A stretch of DNA of 42,731 bases from the NCBI GenBank assembly GCA_026387085.1, contig JAPLMK010000091.1, positions 1 to 42,731 on the forward strand, written 5' to 3'. The translations under genes and the position numbers were made by a program. Positions 1 to 9,813 of this stretch are shown one piece after another. The DNA comes from Candidatus Omnitrophota bacterium (GTDB taxonomy: Bacteria; Ratteibacteria; UBA8468; MWAK01). How positions within the stretch are numbered: the stretch's first letter is position 1; each line of letters starts with the position of its first letter. Below the pieces are notes generated by a model. It was not told the origin of the DNA. It did not search any database and was given only the letters and a program-made list of their open reading frames with translations.

Positions 1-1
1 A

Positions 2-1551
<1,550 letters not shown>

Positions 1552-1594
1552 TAAGTAAGTTCAAAATAACAAATTATTAAACAAAGGAGAGGTT

Positions 1595-1684
1595 ATGAAA
1601 AAGAATTTTTTCTGGATTGTGGTTGTGCTGCTTTACACCGTAGTCCTTGCCGGCTGTTCCGCCAGCTGGTCTATCGGCAAGTAA
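1595..1684 (+). CDS. 29-aa putative lipoprotein
   Basis: MKKNFFWIVVVLLYTVVLAGCSASWSIGK*; good SD (aaaggagaggtt ATG), hydrophobic signal and lipobox LAGC; absent from the ORF track because of length. Confidence 0.6.
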   Translation: MKKNFFWIVVVLLYTVVLAGCSASWSIGK

Positions 1685-1701
1685 ATTTAACGCGGGAAAA
1701 A

Positions 1702-1998
1702 TTAAACTTCGTTAGCGGGGAAGTTAGGCCCGGGATTAAAAAACTCCCTGATATTGAACTGGCCGTGTTTAACCGAAGAGAAGACAAGGAAGGCAAGCAG
1801 GATCGCGGTCAAAGCAAAAAAGATTGATTTTACATCCGGCTTGGTATTCAACGCCGCAATTCCCAAGAAAATAAGCAGGACCGGCCAGAGCCGTGAAATT
1901 ATATCCCAGTTAAAATTCAGCGGGTAGAGGTTATCCAGAAAAAAAAGACCTCCGAGAAAAAGAAGGAAGAGGCCGAAGATAAGATGTTTGGGTTTCAT
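1702..1998 (-). CDS. Small membrane protein (DUF5668/LiaF-TM-like)
   Basis: GLFLLFLGGLFFLDNLYPLNFNWDIISRLWPVLLIFLG; overlaps the PspC gene. Confidence 0.65.
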   Translation of the reverse strand: MKPKHLIFGLFLLFLGGLFFLDNLYPLNFNWDIISRLWPVLLIFLGIAALNTKPDVKSIFFALTAILLAFLVFSSVKHGQFNIREFFNPGPNFPANEV

Positions 1999-2426
1999 CT
2001 TTTACCTGATTTCCAGAGGATGGCCAGTCCAAAAATAATCAAAAGCAGGGGCCAGAATTTGTTAAGCCGGTAAACCGGCAGAAAATTCTCCGCCAGAAAA
2101 ATAACGCCCAATCCGATCAGGATGATACCGCCAAAAAAATTGTGTTTTTTCCGTGTTCCGGTTGACTCCTCTGTTTTTGACGGTTCGCTCACCATCTCTT
2201 CCTGGCCGCTTGGCGTAATAATTTCAACCGTACCCGCCTCTTTTTCCCTTACCGGCAGTACCAGCCAGAAAATAATATAGACCAGCAAACCGATACCGCT
2301 CAAGAAAAAAAGAACGACAAAGATAACCCGCACCAGAACCGGGTCAACATTAAAATATTCGGCCAGGCCGCCGCAAATTCCGGCGATGCGGCGTTCCGCG
2401 GGAGAACGGTAGAGGCGTTTTTCCAT
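1995..2426 (-). CDS. PspC domain-containing membrane protein
   Basis: MEKRLYRSPAERRIAGICGGLAEYFNVDPVLVRVIFVVLFFLSGIG is a canonical PspC domain, followed by a C-terminal DUF5668-like region; start reassigned to 2426. Confidence 0.9.
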   Translation of the reverse strand: MEKRLYRSPAERRIAGICGGLAEYFNVDPVLVRVIFVVLFFLSGIGLLVYIIFWLVLPVREKEAGTVEIITPSGQEEMVSEPSKTEESTGTRKKHNFFGGIILIGLGVIFLAENFLPVYRLNKFWPLLLIIFGLAILWKSGKR

Positions 2427-2479
2427 AATTAATCTCACCCTAACTCTTCCCTCCCCTGGGAAGAAAGTACTTCCGGGGA

Positions 2480-3055
2480 TTAAAAATTTTCGGCGAGAAG
2501 CTCGTAATAAGCCTGCGGATGTTTGCAGGCGGGACATTCCTTGGGAGCTTGGGCGCCTTCAAAGACATAACCGCAATTGGAACAATGCCACTTTACCGGA
2601 ACTGATTTCTGAAAAACCTCGCTTTTTTCAATGTTGCTGATTAATTTACGGTAACGCGCTTCGTGAAACTTTTCCACTTTGGCGATTTCCGCGAAAGATT
2701 GCGCAACTTCCGGAAATCCCTCTTCCTTGGCAATCTTGCCGAAATCAGCGTAAAGCGTAGTCCATTCCAGTTTTTCGCCGGCCGCGGCCGCTTCTAAGTT
2801 TACCTTGGTATCTTCAATTATCCCGGCCGGATAGGTTGCGGTAATTTCAATATCGCCGCCTTCCAGATGTTTAAAGAATATCTTGGCGTGCTCTTTTTCG
2901 TTATTAGCCGTTTCAATTAATATGTTGGCTATCTGCTCGTATCCTTCCTTGCGCGCAACACCGGCAAAATAGGTATAACGATTACGCGCCTGGGATTCAC
3001 CGGCAAACGCCTTCAATAAATTCTTTTCCGTCTCCGTTCCTTTGAGTGATGCCAT
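2480..3055 (-). CDS. rbr: Rubrerythrin
   Basis: Ferritin-like diiron motifs (EsqARNRYtYFA, EkeHAkiF, EkFHEaRY) and C-terminal rubredoxin CSNCGYVFEG...CPACKHPQ. Confidence 0.95.
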   Translation of the reverse strand: MASLKGTETEKNLLKAFAGESQARNRYTYFAGVARKEGYEQIANILIETANNEKEHAKIFFKHLEGGDIEITATYPAGIIEDTKVNLEAAAAGEKLEWTTLYADFGKIAKEEGFPEVAQSFAEIAKVEKFHEARYRKLISNIEKSEVFQKSVPVKWHCSNCGYVFEGAQAPKECPACKHPQAYYELLAENF

Positions 3056-3120
3056 AAACGACCCCCTTTTATTTACAACGCCTGCTTATTTGATAATATT
3101 TTACCGTTATTCCGGCCGCA

Positions 3121-3150
3121 TTGCAAGTATAATTAGCGATAAGGTATAAT
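3121..3150 (+). promoter_or_regulatory. Candidate sigma70-type promoter for trpS
   Basis: TTGCAA-N18-TATAAT upstream of trpS. Confidence 0.45.
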
Positions 3151-3174
3151 ATAATACTATATATGGAAGAAAAA

Positions 3175-4158
3175 ATGAAGCGGGTTTTCAGCGGCATGCG
3201 GCCAACCGGGAAATTACACCTGGGACATCTGGCCGGCGCGCTTACCAACTGGATAAATCTCCAGGATAAGTACGAGTGTTTTTACGAAATGGCCGACCTG
3301 CACGCCCTGACAACCGATTACCAGAATCCGTTCGGCATCCGGGAAAACATTACCGAAATGCTCCTTGATTTCTTCGCCTTCGGCATAAACCCGAAAAAAG
3401 CAACCGTCTTTGTCCAGTCAAAAATACCGGAGATTTCCGAGCTTCACCTTTTACTGTCGATGTTTACACCGCTGGGCTGGCTGGAACGCTGCCCGACTTA
3501 CAAGGAACAGGTAACCCAGTTATCCGACAAGGATGTCACTAATTACGGCTTTCTGGGATACCCGGTCCTGATGACCGCCGACATCATCTCGGTAAAGGCG
3601 GAAAAAATACCGGTGGGCGAAGACCAAATCCCGCACCTGGAGCTGTCGCGGGAGATTGTCCGCCGTTTCAATCATCTTTACGGGCAACTTTTTCCGGAAC
3701 CGGAAGCAATCCTGACCACCACCCCGAAACTATTGGGAACCGACGGCCGGAAGATGAGCAAGTCGTACGGGAACGCCATCTTTCTCTCCGACACGCCGGA
3801 AGAGATCAAAAAAAAATTAGCGACGATGTTTACCGACCCTTTGCGGCCATACCGCAAGGACCCGGGGCATCCGGACGCCTGCCCGGTCTTCGGCATCAAT
3901 CTTCTCTATAATCAGGCAAACAGCCCGAGCATCAAAAATGAATGCCTGGCTGCAAAATTAGGTTGCACCGAATGTAAAAAAAACCTGACCGAGGTTCTGG
4001 TTCAATACATGGCTCCTTATCAAAAAGAGCGTGAAAAATTAGTAAAAAATACAGCGGGATTTGACCGGATTATCGAACAGGGAAACGAAAAAACCCGTCA
4101 GATAGTTTCCGAGGTTCTGTCGGAAGCAAAAAAGAAGATGGGACTTTATGGATATTAA
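3175..4158 (+). CDS. trpS: Tryptophanyl-tRNA synthetase
   Basis: MKRVFSGMRPTGKLHLGHLAGAL and KMSKSYGN motifs; start at 3175 preferred over 3163. Confidence 0.95.
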   Translation: MKRVFSGMRPTGKLHLGHLAGALTNWINLQDKYECFYEMADLHALTTDYQNPFGIRENITEMLLDFFAFGINPKKATVFVQSKIPEISELHLLLSMFTPLGWLERCPTYKEQVTQLSDKDVTNYGFLGYPVLMTADIISVKAEKIPVGEDQIPHLELSREIVRRFNHLYGQLFPEPEAILTTTPKLLGTDGRKMSKSYGNAIFLSDTPEEIKKKLATMFTDPLRPYRKDPGHPDACPVFGINLLYNQANSPSIKNECLAAKLGCTECKKNLTEVLVQYMAPYQKEREKLVKNTAGFDRIIEQGNEKTRQIVSEVLSEAKKKMGLYGY

Positions 4159-5251
4159 AAACCTCGTCAAACAGCAGGTAAGGGGAATTTGCCCTTACCG
4201 CCCCGGAAAACCGATTGCGGTTCTCTTGAAGGAAAAAGGGTTGGAACGGGCATTCAAACTTGCCTCAAATGAAAACCCGCTGGGCTCTTCCCCGCTGGCG
4301 CTGAAAGCAATCAAAGAGGGCCTTTCCCAGCTCAACCGCTACCCGGAAGGCAGCGGGCCGGCCCTGCGCGAAAAACTGGCGAAGGTATACGGCATCAAGC
4401 CCGAAGAAATCATACTGGGCAACGGCAGCAGCGAGGTTTTATCCTTATCGCTATTAACCTTCCTGAACCCGGGGGAAGAAGTAATCCTGCCGGAACCGAC
4501 TTTTACTATTTATGAAATTTTAGTTTTGATGTGTTGCGGGATACCGGTAAAAGTGCCGCTTAACCCTGATTTCAGTTACAACCCGAACCGGATAGCAAAA
4601 GCCATTACCGGAAAGACCAAGTTCCTCTTTCTGGCCAGCCCCAATAATCCGACCGGCACAATCATCAAAAAAAATGAGTTGACCAAGCTTTTAGATGAAC
4701 TGCCGAAGCAGGTAATCGTCGTTCTGGATGAAGCATACGCCGAATACGTTGAGAGCCCTGATTTTGTAGACGGAATCTCCCTCTTCTCCGGAAAACACCT
4801 GCTCGTAGCCCGAACTTTCTCCAAATTATACGGCCTGGCCGGACTGCGCATCGGATACGGTATCGCCTCCGCCGGCATCATCGAAGAGATGAATAAAATC
4901 CGGCCCCCGTTCAATACCACTATCCCCAGCCAGCTTGCCGCATCCGCAGCCCTGGAGGACCGGGAATTTGTGGCCCGCAGTCTGGAGAACAACCGAACCG
5001 GTAAAAAATACCTGTACCGGGGTCTTTCCGATCTAAAAATCGCTTACGTTCCGACCGAAGCAAACTTTATCCTGATTGACCTGGCGAAAAACGCGCCGAA
5101 AATATGCGGTCGACTTGAAGATAAAGGCGTCATCGTCCGGCCGGTTGACAACCCGATGATGAAAGAAAGATATATCCGGCTCACCATCGGTACGCCGGAA
5201 GAGAACACTTTATTCTTGAAATCCTTGGCAGAGATATTACGATATAAATAA
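4148..5251 (+). CDS. hisC: Histidinol-phosphate aminotransferase
   Basis: PLP aminotransferase class I/II: SNENPLGSSPLA, ASPNNPTGT, RTFSKLYGLAGLRIGYG. Confidence 0.92.
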   Translation: MDIKNLVKQQVRGICPYRPGKPIAVLLKEKGLERAFKLASNENPLGSSPLALKAIKEGLSQLNRYPEGSGPALREKLAKVYGIKPEEIILGNGSSEVLSLSLLTFLNPGEEVILPEPTFTIYEILVLMCCGIPVKVPLNPDFSYNPNRIAKAITGKTKFLFLASPNNPTGTIIKKNELTKLLDELPKQVIVVLDEAYAEYVESPDFVDGISLFSGKHLLVARTFSKLYGLAGLRIGYGIASAGIIEEMNKIRPPFNTTIPSQLAASAALEDREFVARSLENNRTGKKYLYRGLSDLKIAYVPTEANFILIDLAKNAPKICGRLEDKGVIVRPVDNPMMKERYIRLTIGTPEENTLFLKSLAEILRYK

Positions 5252-5256
5252 TATAA

Positions 5257-5346
5257 TTGCAAAATGCAAATTGCAGATTGCAAAATGAACAAATAGAAAA
5301 TCAATAATTTTGCATTTTACGCTTTGCATTTTGAAATTTGCAATAA
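5257..5346. repeat. A/T-rich palindromic intergenic repeat, family TGCAAA, copy 1
   Basis: ttgcaaaatgcaaattgcagattgcaaaatgaacaaatagaaaatcaataattttgcattttacgctttgcattttgaaatttgcaa; homologous to 9711-9806 and (inverted) 23667-23766. Confidence 0.85.
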
Positions 5347-5402
5347 ATACCCGAAAACCGTATTTGCGGTAATTAGCGTCCAGATAATAGATTTAAATTA
5401 TT

Positions 5403-6173
5403 ATGGGAAATACCGGGCTTGGCTTTGAATTTTACTGGCTTGACCTCCTGGATATCACGCTCCTTTCCGTCTTGTTTTATTATCTCTTCCTGATTATCCG
5501 GGGCACCAAAAGCGTCCAATTGCTGAAAGGTATGATTATTATTTTTCTGGCAACCTTTCTCTCGCGGATGCTGGACCTGCGCACCTTAAACTGGATCCTG
5601 GAAAAAGTTCTGGCCTTCGGCGCCCTGGCCCTCCTGGTTATCTTCCACCCGGAACTCCGGAACGCCCTGGTCAAGATCGGCGAAAGCGGCTCCTTCGAAA
5701 AAACCGCCGGTTTAAGCAAGGAAAAAGTAGACGAAATTGTCCGGGCAGTTTTTCAACTGGCCAAAGAGCGCCGCGGAGCGCTAATTGCGCTGGAAGGAAA
5801 GGTGGGACTGGCTGACTACGTTCCCTCCGGTAAAAAAATTGACGGGGAAATCAGCAAAGAATTGCTGCTCTCCATTTTCAACCCAACCAGTCCGTTGCAT
5901 GACGGCGCAGTCATTATTTCGCAAAACAAAATTCTGGCCGCCGGATGCATACTACCCCTCTCCGAAAAAATGACTTTCAACCCATTGGTAGGCACCAGGC
6001 ACCGGGCCGGCCTGGGTCTTTCCGAACAGACCGACAGCCTGGTCTTAATCGTCTCCGAAGAAAAAGGATTTATTTCTTGCGCCCGGAAAGGGATTATCTC
6101 CTACAACATCTCCGTGGAAGAGACAACCGTCATGTTGAATAAAGTGTTAGGAACCGCCGAAGAAAAACAATGA
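5403..6173 (+). CDS. cdaA: Diadenylate cyclase (c-di-AMP synthase), CdaA/DisA_N type
   Basis: Three N-terminal TM helices then DAC domain with HDGAVII and GTRHRAGLG motifs. Confidence 0.95.
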   Translation: MGNTGLGFEFYWLDLLDITLLSVLFYYLFLIIRGTKSVQLLKGMIIIFLATFLSRMLDLRTLNWILEKVLAFGALALLVIFHPELRNALVKIGESGSFEKTAGLSKEKVDEIVRAVFQLAKERRGALIALEGKVGLADYVPSGKKIDGEISKELLLSIFNPTSPLHDGAVIISQNKILAAGCILPLSEKMTFNPLVGTRHRAGLGLSEQTDSLVLIVSEEKGFISCARKGIISYNISVEETTVMLNKVLGTAEEKQ

Positions 6174-6206
6174 ATAACGAAAAATTACCGATTAAACGGA
6201 CCGAAA

Positions 6207-6368
6207 ATGAAAATAAACAGGCAGCGTCTTAAGAATTTAATCAGGAACAACCTGGAGTTGAAAATTCTGGCGGTGGTAGTTGCCATACTGGTCTGGCTTT
6301 ACGTCTATCATGTCGAAATATATCTGCCGCAGACGAGAAACAAGGCAACCCATGAATCAAGGAGATAA
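6207..6368 (+). CDS. 53-aa single-TM protein resembling the N-terminal anchor of CdaR/YbbR
   Basis: [53 protein letters not shown]; located directly after cdaA, [16 protein letters not shown] is YbbR-like; no YbbR repeats follow; not in ORF track. Confidence 0.55.
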   Translation: MKINRQRLKNLIRNNLELKILAVVVAILVWLYVYHVEIYLPQTRNKATHESRR

Positions 6369-7080
6369 ACTGAAATTAGGAATCAACATTGACCACGTTG
6401 CCACTTTAAGGCAACAGCGCCGCGGCAAAGAACCGGACCCAGTTTTAGCCGCATTGCTGGCCGAAACAGCCGGCGCCGACAGCATCGTTTGCCACCTGCG
6501 GGAAGACCGGCGTCACATCCAGGAGCAGGACCTCTCAAACTTGCGCCGCAACATCAAGACAAAACTCAACCTGGAAATGGCTGCCAGCCCCCGGATTATC
6601 AAAATCGCCTGTCAGGAAAAACCGGACTGGGTGACTCTGGTTCCGGAAAAAAGGTCTGAATTGACGACCGAAGGAGGTCTGGCCGTCAAAGAACAGGTAA
6701 ACCGCCTGAAAGATGTGGTCTCGGAATTCAAAAAGTTTAAGATACCGGTAAGCCTTTTTATTGACGCGGATACAAGCCAGATTAAAGCCGCTGTTAAAAC
6801 CGGCGCGGAAATCGTAGAACTCCATACCGGAAGATACGCCGACGCCGTAACTGAAAAAGAAAAAAGCTTTGAACTGAAGAAAATTATTGCCGGGTCCAGA
6901 ATAGCGAAAAATTTAGGTTTGAAGGTCGCGGCCGGACACGGCCTGGATTACCGCAACGTTCTGCCGATAACCCGGATACCGGAAATCGAAGAACTGAACA
7001 TCGGATATTCTATCATCGGCCGCGCTCTCTTCGTCGGCTTGGAAGAAGCGGTCCGGGAAATGATCAGATTAATCAGGTAA
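6352..7080 (+). CDS. pdxJ: Pyridoxine 5'-phosphate synthase
   Basis: [59 protein letters not shown]. Confidence 0.95.
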   Translation: MNQGDKLKLGINIDHVATLRQQRRGKEPDPVLAALLAETAGADSIVCHLREDRRHIQEQDLSNLRRNIKTKLNLEMAASPRIIKIACQEKPDWVTLVPEKRSELTTEGGLAVKEQVNRLKDVVSEFKKFKIPVSLFIDADTSQIKAAVKTGAEIVELHTGRYADAVTEKEKSFELKKIIAGSRIAKNLGLKVAAGHGLDYRNVLPITRIPEIEELNIGYSIIGRALFVGLEEAVREMIRLIR

Positions 7081-7085
7081 TTGCT

Positions 7086-7163
7086 TGTCGTTCCCGCAGA
7101 TAGTAAGCGGGAATCTAAACTTTATACTGTGTGGATTCCCGCCTAAAACATGCGGGAATGACG
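7086..7163. repeat. ATTCCCGC-type palindromic intergenic repeat, copy 1
   Basis: tgtcgttcccgcagatagtaagcgggaatctaaactttatactgtgtggattcccgcctaaaacatgcgggaatgacgg; homologous to 30745-30823. Confidence 0.8.
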
Positions 7164-7183
7164 GCGTAAATACGGAGGGAGAA

Positions 7184-7516
7184 ATGTTAACTGGACAGAA
7201 GGTGCGCTTAGTCTTATGGAGAACCGGCGCTGACGGTGACGGTTCTGTAATTGTAGTGCGGGGAATGGTAACCAGTGAGAGCGAAACGATTCTAAAAGTG
7301 GAAGGCCGGCTCTACCAGCAGGTTCCCGATGAATCCGGCGATACAATTGAACGGCCTATCGGCACCGAAAACAAGCCGCTTATAATTCCGCTGGCCACGG
7401 TACGATACGGTGAAGTAATTGAATCAGATTCCCCGGCCGAAGAATTAGACCGGAAGATTCGTCTCCTGAAGCCACTGGGCAAAGGGGAAATACGAAAAAT
7501 AGGGGGATTAACTTAA
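7184..7516 (+). CDS. Conserved-type hypothetical protein (~110 aa)
   Basis: SD ggagggaga then MLTGQKVRLVLWRTGADGDGSVIVVRG...; ORF-track start at 7085 lies in the intergenic repeat. Confidence 0.6.
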   Translation: MLTGQKVRLVLWRTGADGDGSVIVVRGMVTSESETILKVEGRLYQQVPDESGDTIERPIGTENKPLIIPLATVRYGEVIESDSPAEELDRKIRLLKPLGKGEIRKIGGLT

Positions 7517-7560
7517 ACTACGATGCATAGTGAACAGTAACTAATAACCATATAAAAACT

Positions 7561-8322
7561 ATGGAACTGAACAATAAGATAGCCATCGTCACCGGTGCGG
7601 CGCAGGGTTTGGGCGCGCACCTGGCCCAGCGCCTGGCAAAAGAAGGCGTTTCTGTAGCGCTCTGGGATATCAGCGACGCGGTGCTGGAGACCGCAAAAAA
7701 GATCGCCGCGGAATTTCCGGGCCGGGCCTCCGGTTACGTCGTAAACGTCACTAAAGAGAAAGAGGTTGACGACACCGCGCGAGAGGTCGTAAAAAAATAC
7801 GGACGGCTGGATATTATGGTAGCAAACGCCGGAATCGTAAGGGCACACGAAATAACCGACTTTCCGCTAGCCGAATGGCAGCAGACCATTGAGGTTAATC
7901 TTACCGGATACTTTCTCTGCGCCCGGGCGGCGGCCCGGATAATGAAAGAACAAAAATCCGGCGCCATTATTGAAATCAATTCCAAGAGCGGCAAAAAAGG
8001 CAGTTATAAAAATTGCGCCTACGCGGCCAGTAAATTCGGCGGCATCGGCCTGACCCAGTCCATTGCCCTGGACCTGGCCCCATACTGCCCGGGAAACCTG
8101 CTGGACTCCCCCTTATGGGTAAACAGCCTCTTCGACCAGTACGCCAAAAAATGGGGAATCAGCAAAGAGGAAGTGCGCAAAAAATATATTGACCAGGTCC
8201 CGCTGAAAAGGTCCTGCGCCTACGAAGACGTCGCCAACGTGGTTGTTTTCCTGGCCGGAAACCAATCTTCATATATGACGGGGCAGGCAATAAACGTGAC
8301 GGGCGGGCAGGAGATGCGGTGA
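7561..8322 (+). CDS. Short-chain dehydrogenase/reductase, sorbitol-6-phosphate dehydrogenase (SrlD)-like
   Basis: TGAAQGLGAHLA, NAG, INSKSGKKGSYKNCAYAASKFGGIGLTQSIALDLA, VPLKRSCAYEDVANVVVFLAGNQSSYMTGQAINVTGGQ. Confidence 0.85.
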   Translation: MELNNKIAIVTGAAQGLGAHLAQRLAKEGVSVALWDISDAVLETAKKIAAEFPGRASGYVVNVTKEKEVDDTAREVVKKYGRLDIMVANAGIVRAHEITDFPLAEWQQTIEVNLTGYFLCARAAARIMKEQKSGAIIEINSKSGKKGSYKNCAYAASKFGGIGLTQSIALDLAPYCPGNLLDSPLWVNSLFDQYAKKWGISKEEVRKKYIDQVPLKRSCAYEDVANVVVFLAGNQSSYMTGQAINVTGGQEMR

Positions 8323-8323
8323 C

Positions 8324-8496
8324 GCGAGGTTGTCTGTTTCGTAAAACGAGCTACGCGCCAGGCAAAAACTACGCAATTCAGGAACGAGCCTCGCCGTGTT
8401 CTCACCCACAAATCGGGCGAGCCCCGGCCACTCATTCCTTCATTTTGCTTGTTTTGCACCGTTGCTGCGCAAGTTTTACGAAACAGACAACCTCGC
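8324..8496. repeat. Large palindromic element with 24-bp perfect terminal inverted repeats
   Basis: Left arm 8324-8347 gcgaggttgtctgtttcgtaaaac, right arm 8473-8496 gttttacgaaacagacaacctcgc; imperfect pairing continues inward. Confidence 0.85.
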
Positions 8497-8569
8497 TTGA
8501 TAAAGTTAAAACAAACGACACTACGCGAAGTATATCAAAAGAGACAAACCTCGCTTGATAAAGTTAAAA
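8491..8569 (+). repeat. Short direct repeat overlapping the right arm of the palindrome
   Basis: cctcgcttgataaagttaaaa at 8491-8511 and exactly again at 8549-8569. Confidence 0.8.
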
Positions 8570-8583
8570 ATAAAGAGGAAAAA

Positions 8584-9699
8584 ATGAAAGTTACCAACGG
8601 AAATTTGGGGAAGCTGGAAAAGGAATACGCCGGGTATCTGGAAGGCGACACGGTCAGCCGGTTTTTCCATGATTTTGGAATCAAGTTCGCGGCCGGGCAC
8701 TGGTGCGCCGGAGACTTTCTGGACCGGTTTACCGGAGGCGGGTACAACCCGAACTTAAAGTCGGACATAGTCAGCCAGCTGAAAAGAATTAAAGCCGCCG
8801 GGATTGACGGCGTGGAATTCCACGAAAATATCTTCATCGATGAAAAAAGAAAAAAGATCAGCCGCCGGATAGCCGAAGTTAAGAAAACGCTGAAAGAATT
8901 AAAGATGACCCCAACTAACATGAACACCAACCTCTGGACCGATCCGTACTGGAAATTAGGCGGCTTGACCAACCCGGATAAAGCAATCCGGAAGGAAGCC
9001 CTGACTATCGCTTTCCAGGGCGCGGAAATTGCCGCGGAACTCGGCTGCGAATCAATCGCGCTCTGGCCCGGCGCCGATGGATGGGACTATAACTTTGAAG
9101 CAAACTACGGCACCCTGCTCTCCCGATTCGTGGAAGGATGCGTGTCAATTAACCGGAAAGCAAAATCGCTGGGCCTGCGGTTTGGAATCGAAGCCAAACC
9201 GAAAGAACCGCGGGAGGGCCATATGATTATTCCGAACACTCATTGCGCCATCCTGATGGCTAAAAAAGTAAACGAAGCCGCTCAAGGCAGCAACATGGGC
9301 GTAGCAGTTGATTACGGTCACGAGATGATGGCCGGCATTGAACCGGCGTTCAGCCTCTATCTCGCCCGGGAATTTAACGTACCGGTGATCAACTTCCACG
9401 TCAACGCCGCCAAATGGCGTTCCAACGATGAAGACCGGATTGCCGGCACATCAAACCTGTGGGAACTGGTTGACTTTTGTTACGCGGCCCTGGATACCAA
9501 CTACCAGGGCTGGTTCGGCGAAGACCAGTTCACCTACCGGATAGACCCGGTTCAGGCAATGTCCTTATCCCGGGAATTCTTCGCCAACACCATGAAAAAA
9601 GCGCTCCTGATCTGGAAAAACCGGAAAAAATTACTTGCGGCGCAGGAAACCGGAAACGCCGGCGCTACTCTGGAAGTGGTTAAAAAGGTAATGTTTTAA
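8584..9699 (+). CDS. Xylose-isomerase-like TIM-barrel sugar isomerase (divergent)
   Basis: NMNTNLWTDPYWKLGGLTNPD, IALWPGADGWD, IEAKPKEPREGHMIIP, VAVDYGHEMMAGIEPA resemble XylA motifs; start reassigned to 8584. Confidence 0.75.
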   Translation: MKVTNGNLGKLEKEYAGYLEGDTVSRFFHDFGIKFAAGHWCAGDFLDRFTGGGYNPNLKSDIVSQLKRIKAAGIDGVEFHENIFIDEKRKKISRRIAEVKKTLKELKMTPTNMNTNLWTDPYWKLGGLTNPDKAIRKEALTIAFQGAEIAAELGCESIALWPGADGWDYNFEANYGTLLSRFVEGCVSINRKAKSLGLRFGIEAKPKEPREGHMIIPNTHCAILMAKKVNEAAQGSNMGVAVDYGHEMMAGIEPAFSLYLAREFNVPVINFHVNAAKWRSNDEDRIAGTSNLWELVDFCYAALDTNYQGWFGEDQFTYRIDPVQAMSLSREFFANTMKKALLIWKNRKKLLAAQETGNAGATLEVVKKVMF

Positions 9700-9710
9700 T
9701 ACTCGATTTA

Positions 9711-9806
9711 TTGCAGAATGCAAATTGTAAATTTCAAATTGCAGAATGAACGGATAGGAAATCAATAATTTTACATTTTACACTTTGCATTTTGACTTTT
9801 GCATTG
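9711..9806. repeat. A/T-rich palindromic intergenic repeat, family TGCAAA, copy 2
   Basis: ttgcagaatgcaaattgtaaatttcaaattgcagaatgaacggataggaaatcaataattttacattttacactttgcattttgacttttgcat. Confidence 0.85.
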
Positions 9807-9813
9807 TAATTAT

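Noticed and set aside
2426-2480. Possible further copy of the CTCACCCTAACTCTTCCCTCCCC repeat between rubrerythrin and pspC
   Set aside because: Resembles the 61-98/495-575 family but too diverged to assign confidently by eye; could be a simple terminator-like hairpin
8324-8496. Target-site duplication around the 24-bp IR element
   Set aside because: Flanks (…GCGGTGAC and TTGATAAAG…) do not match, unlike the clear TSD at 18821/19102
8319-8558. ORF 8319..8558 + (MTRGCLFRKTSYAPGKN...)
   Set aside because: Lies across the palindromic element and direct repeats; repetitive RQTTSLDK translation, no credible SD or domain
8324-8569. Possible CRISPR-like array (repeated CCTCGCTTGATAAAGTTAAAA)
   Set aside because: Only two copies, no regular spacers, no cas genes; better explained as a palindromic element with a duplicated flank
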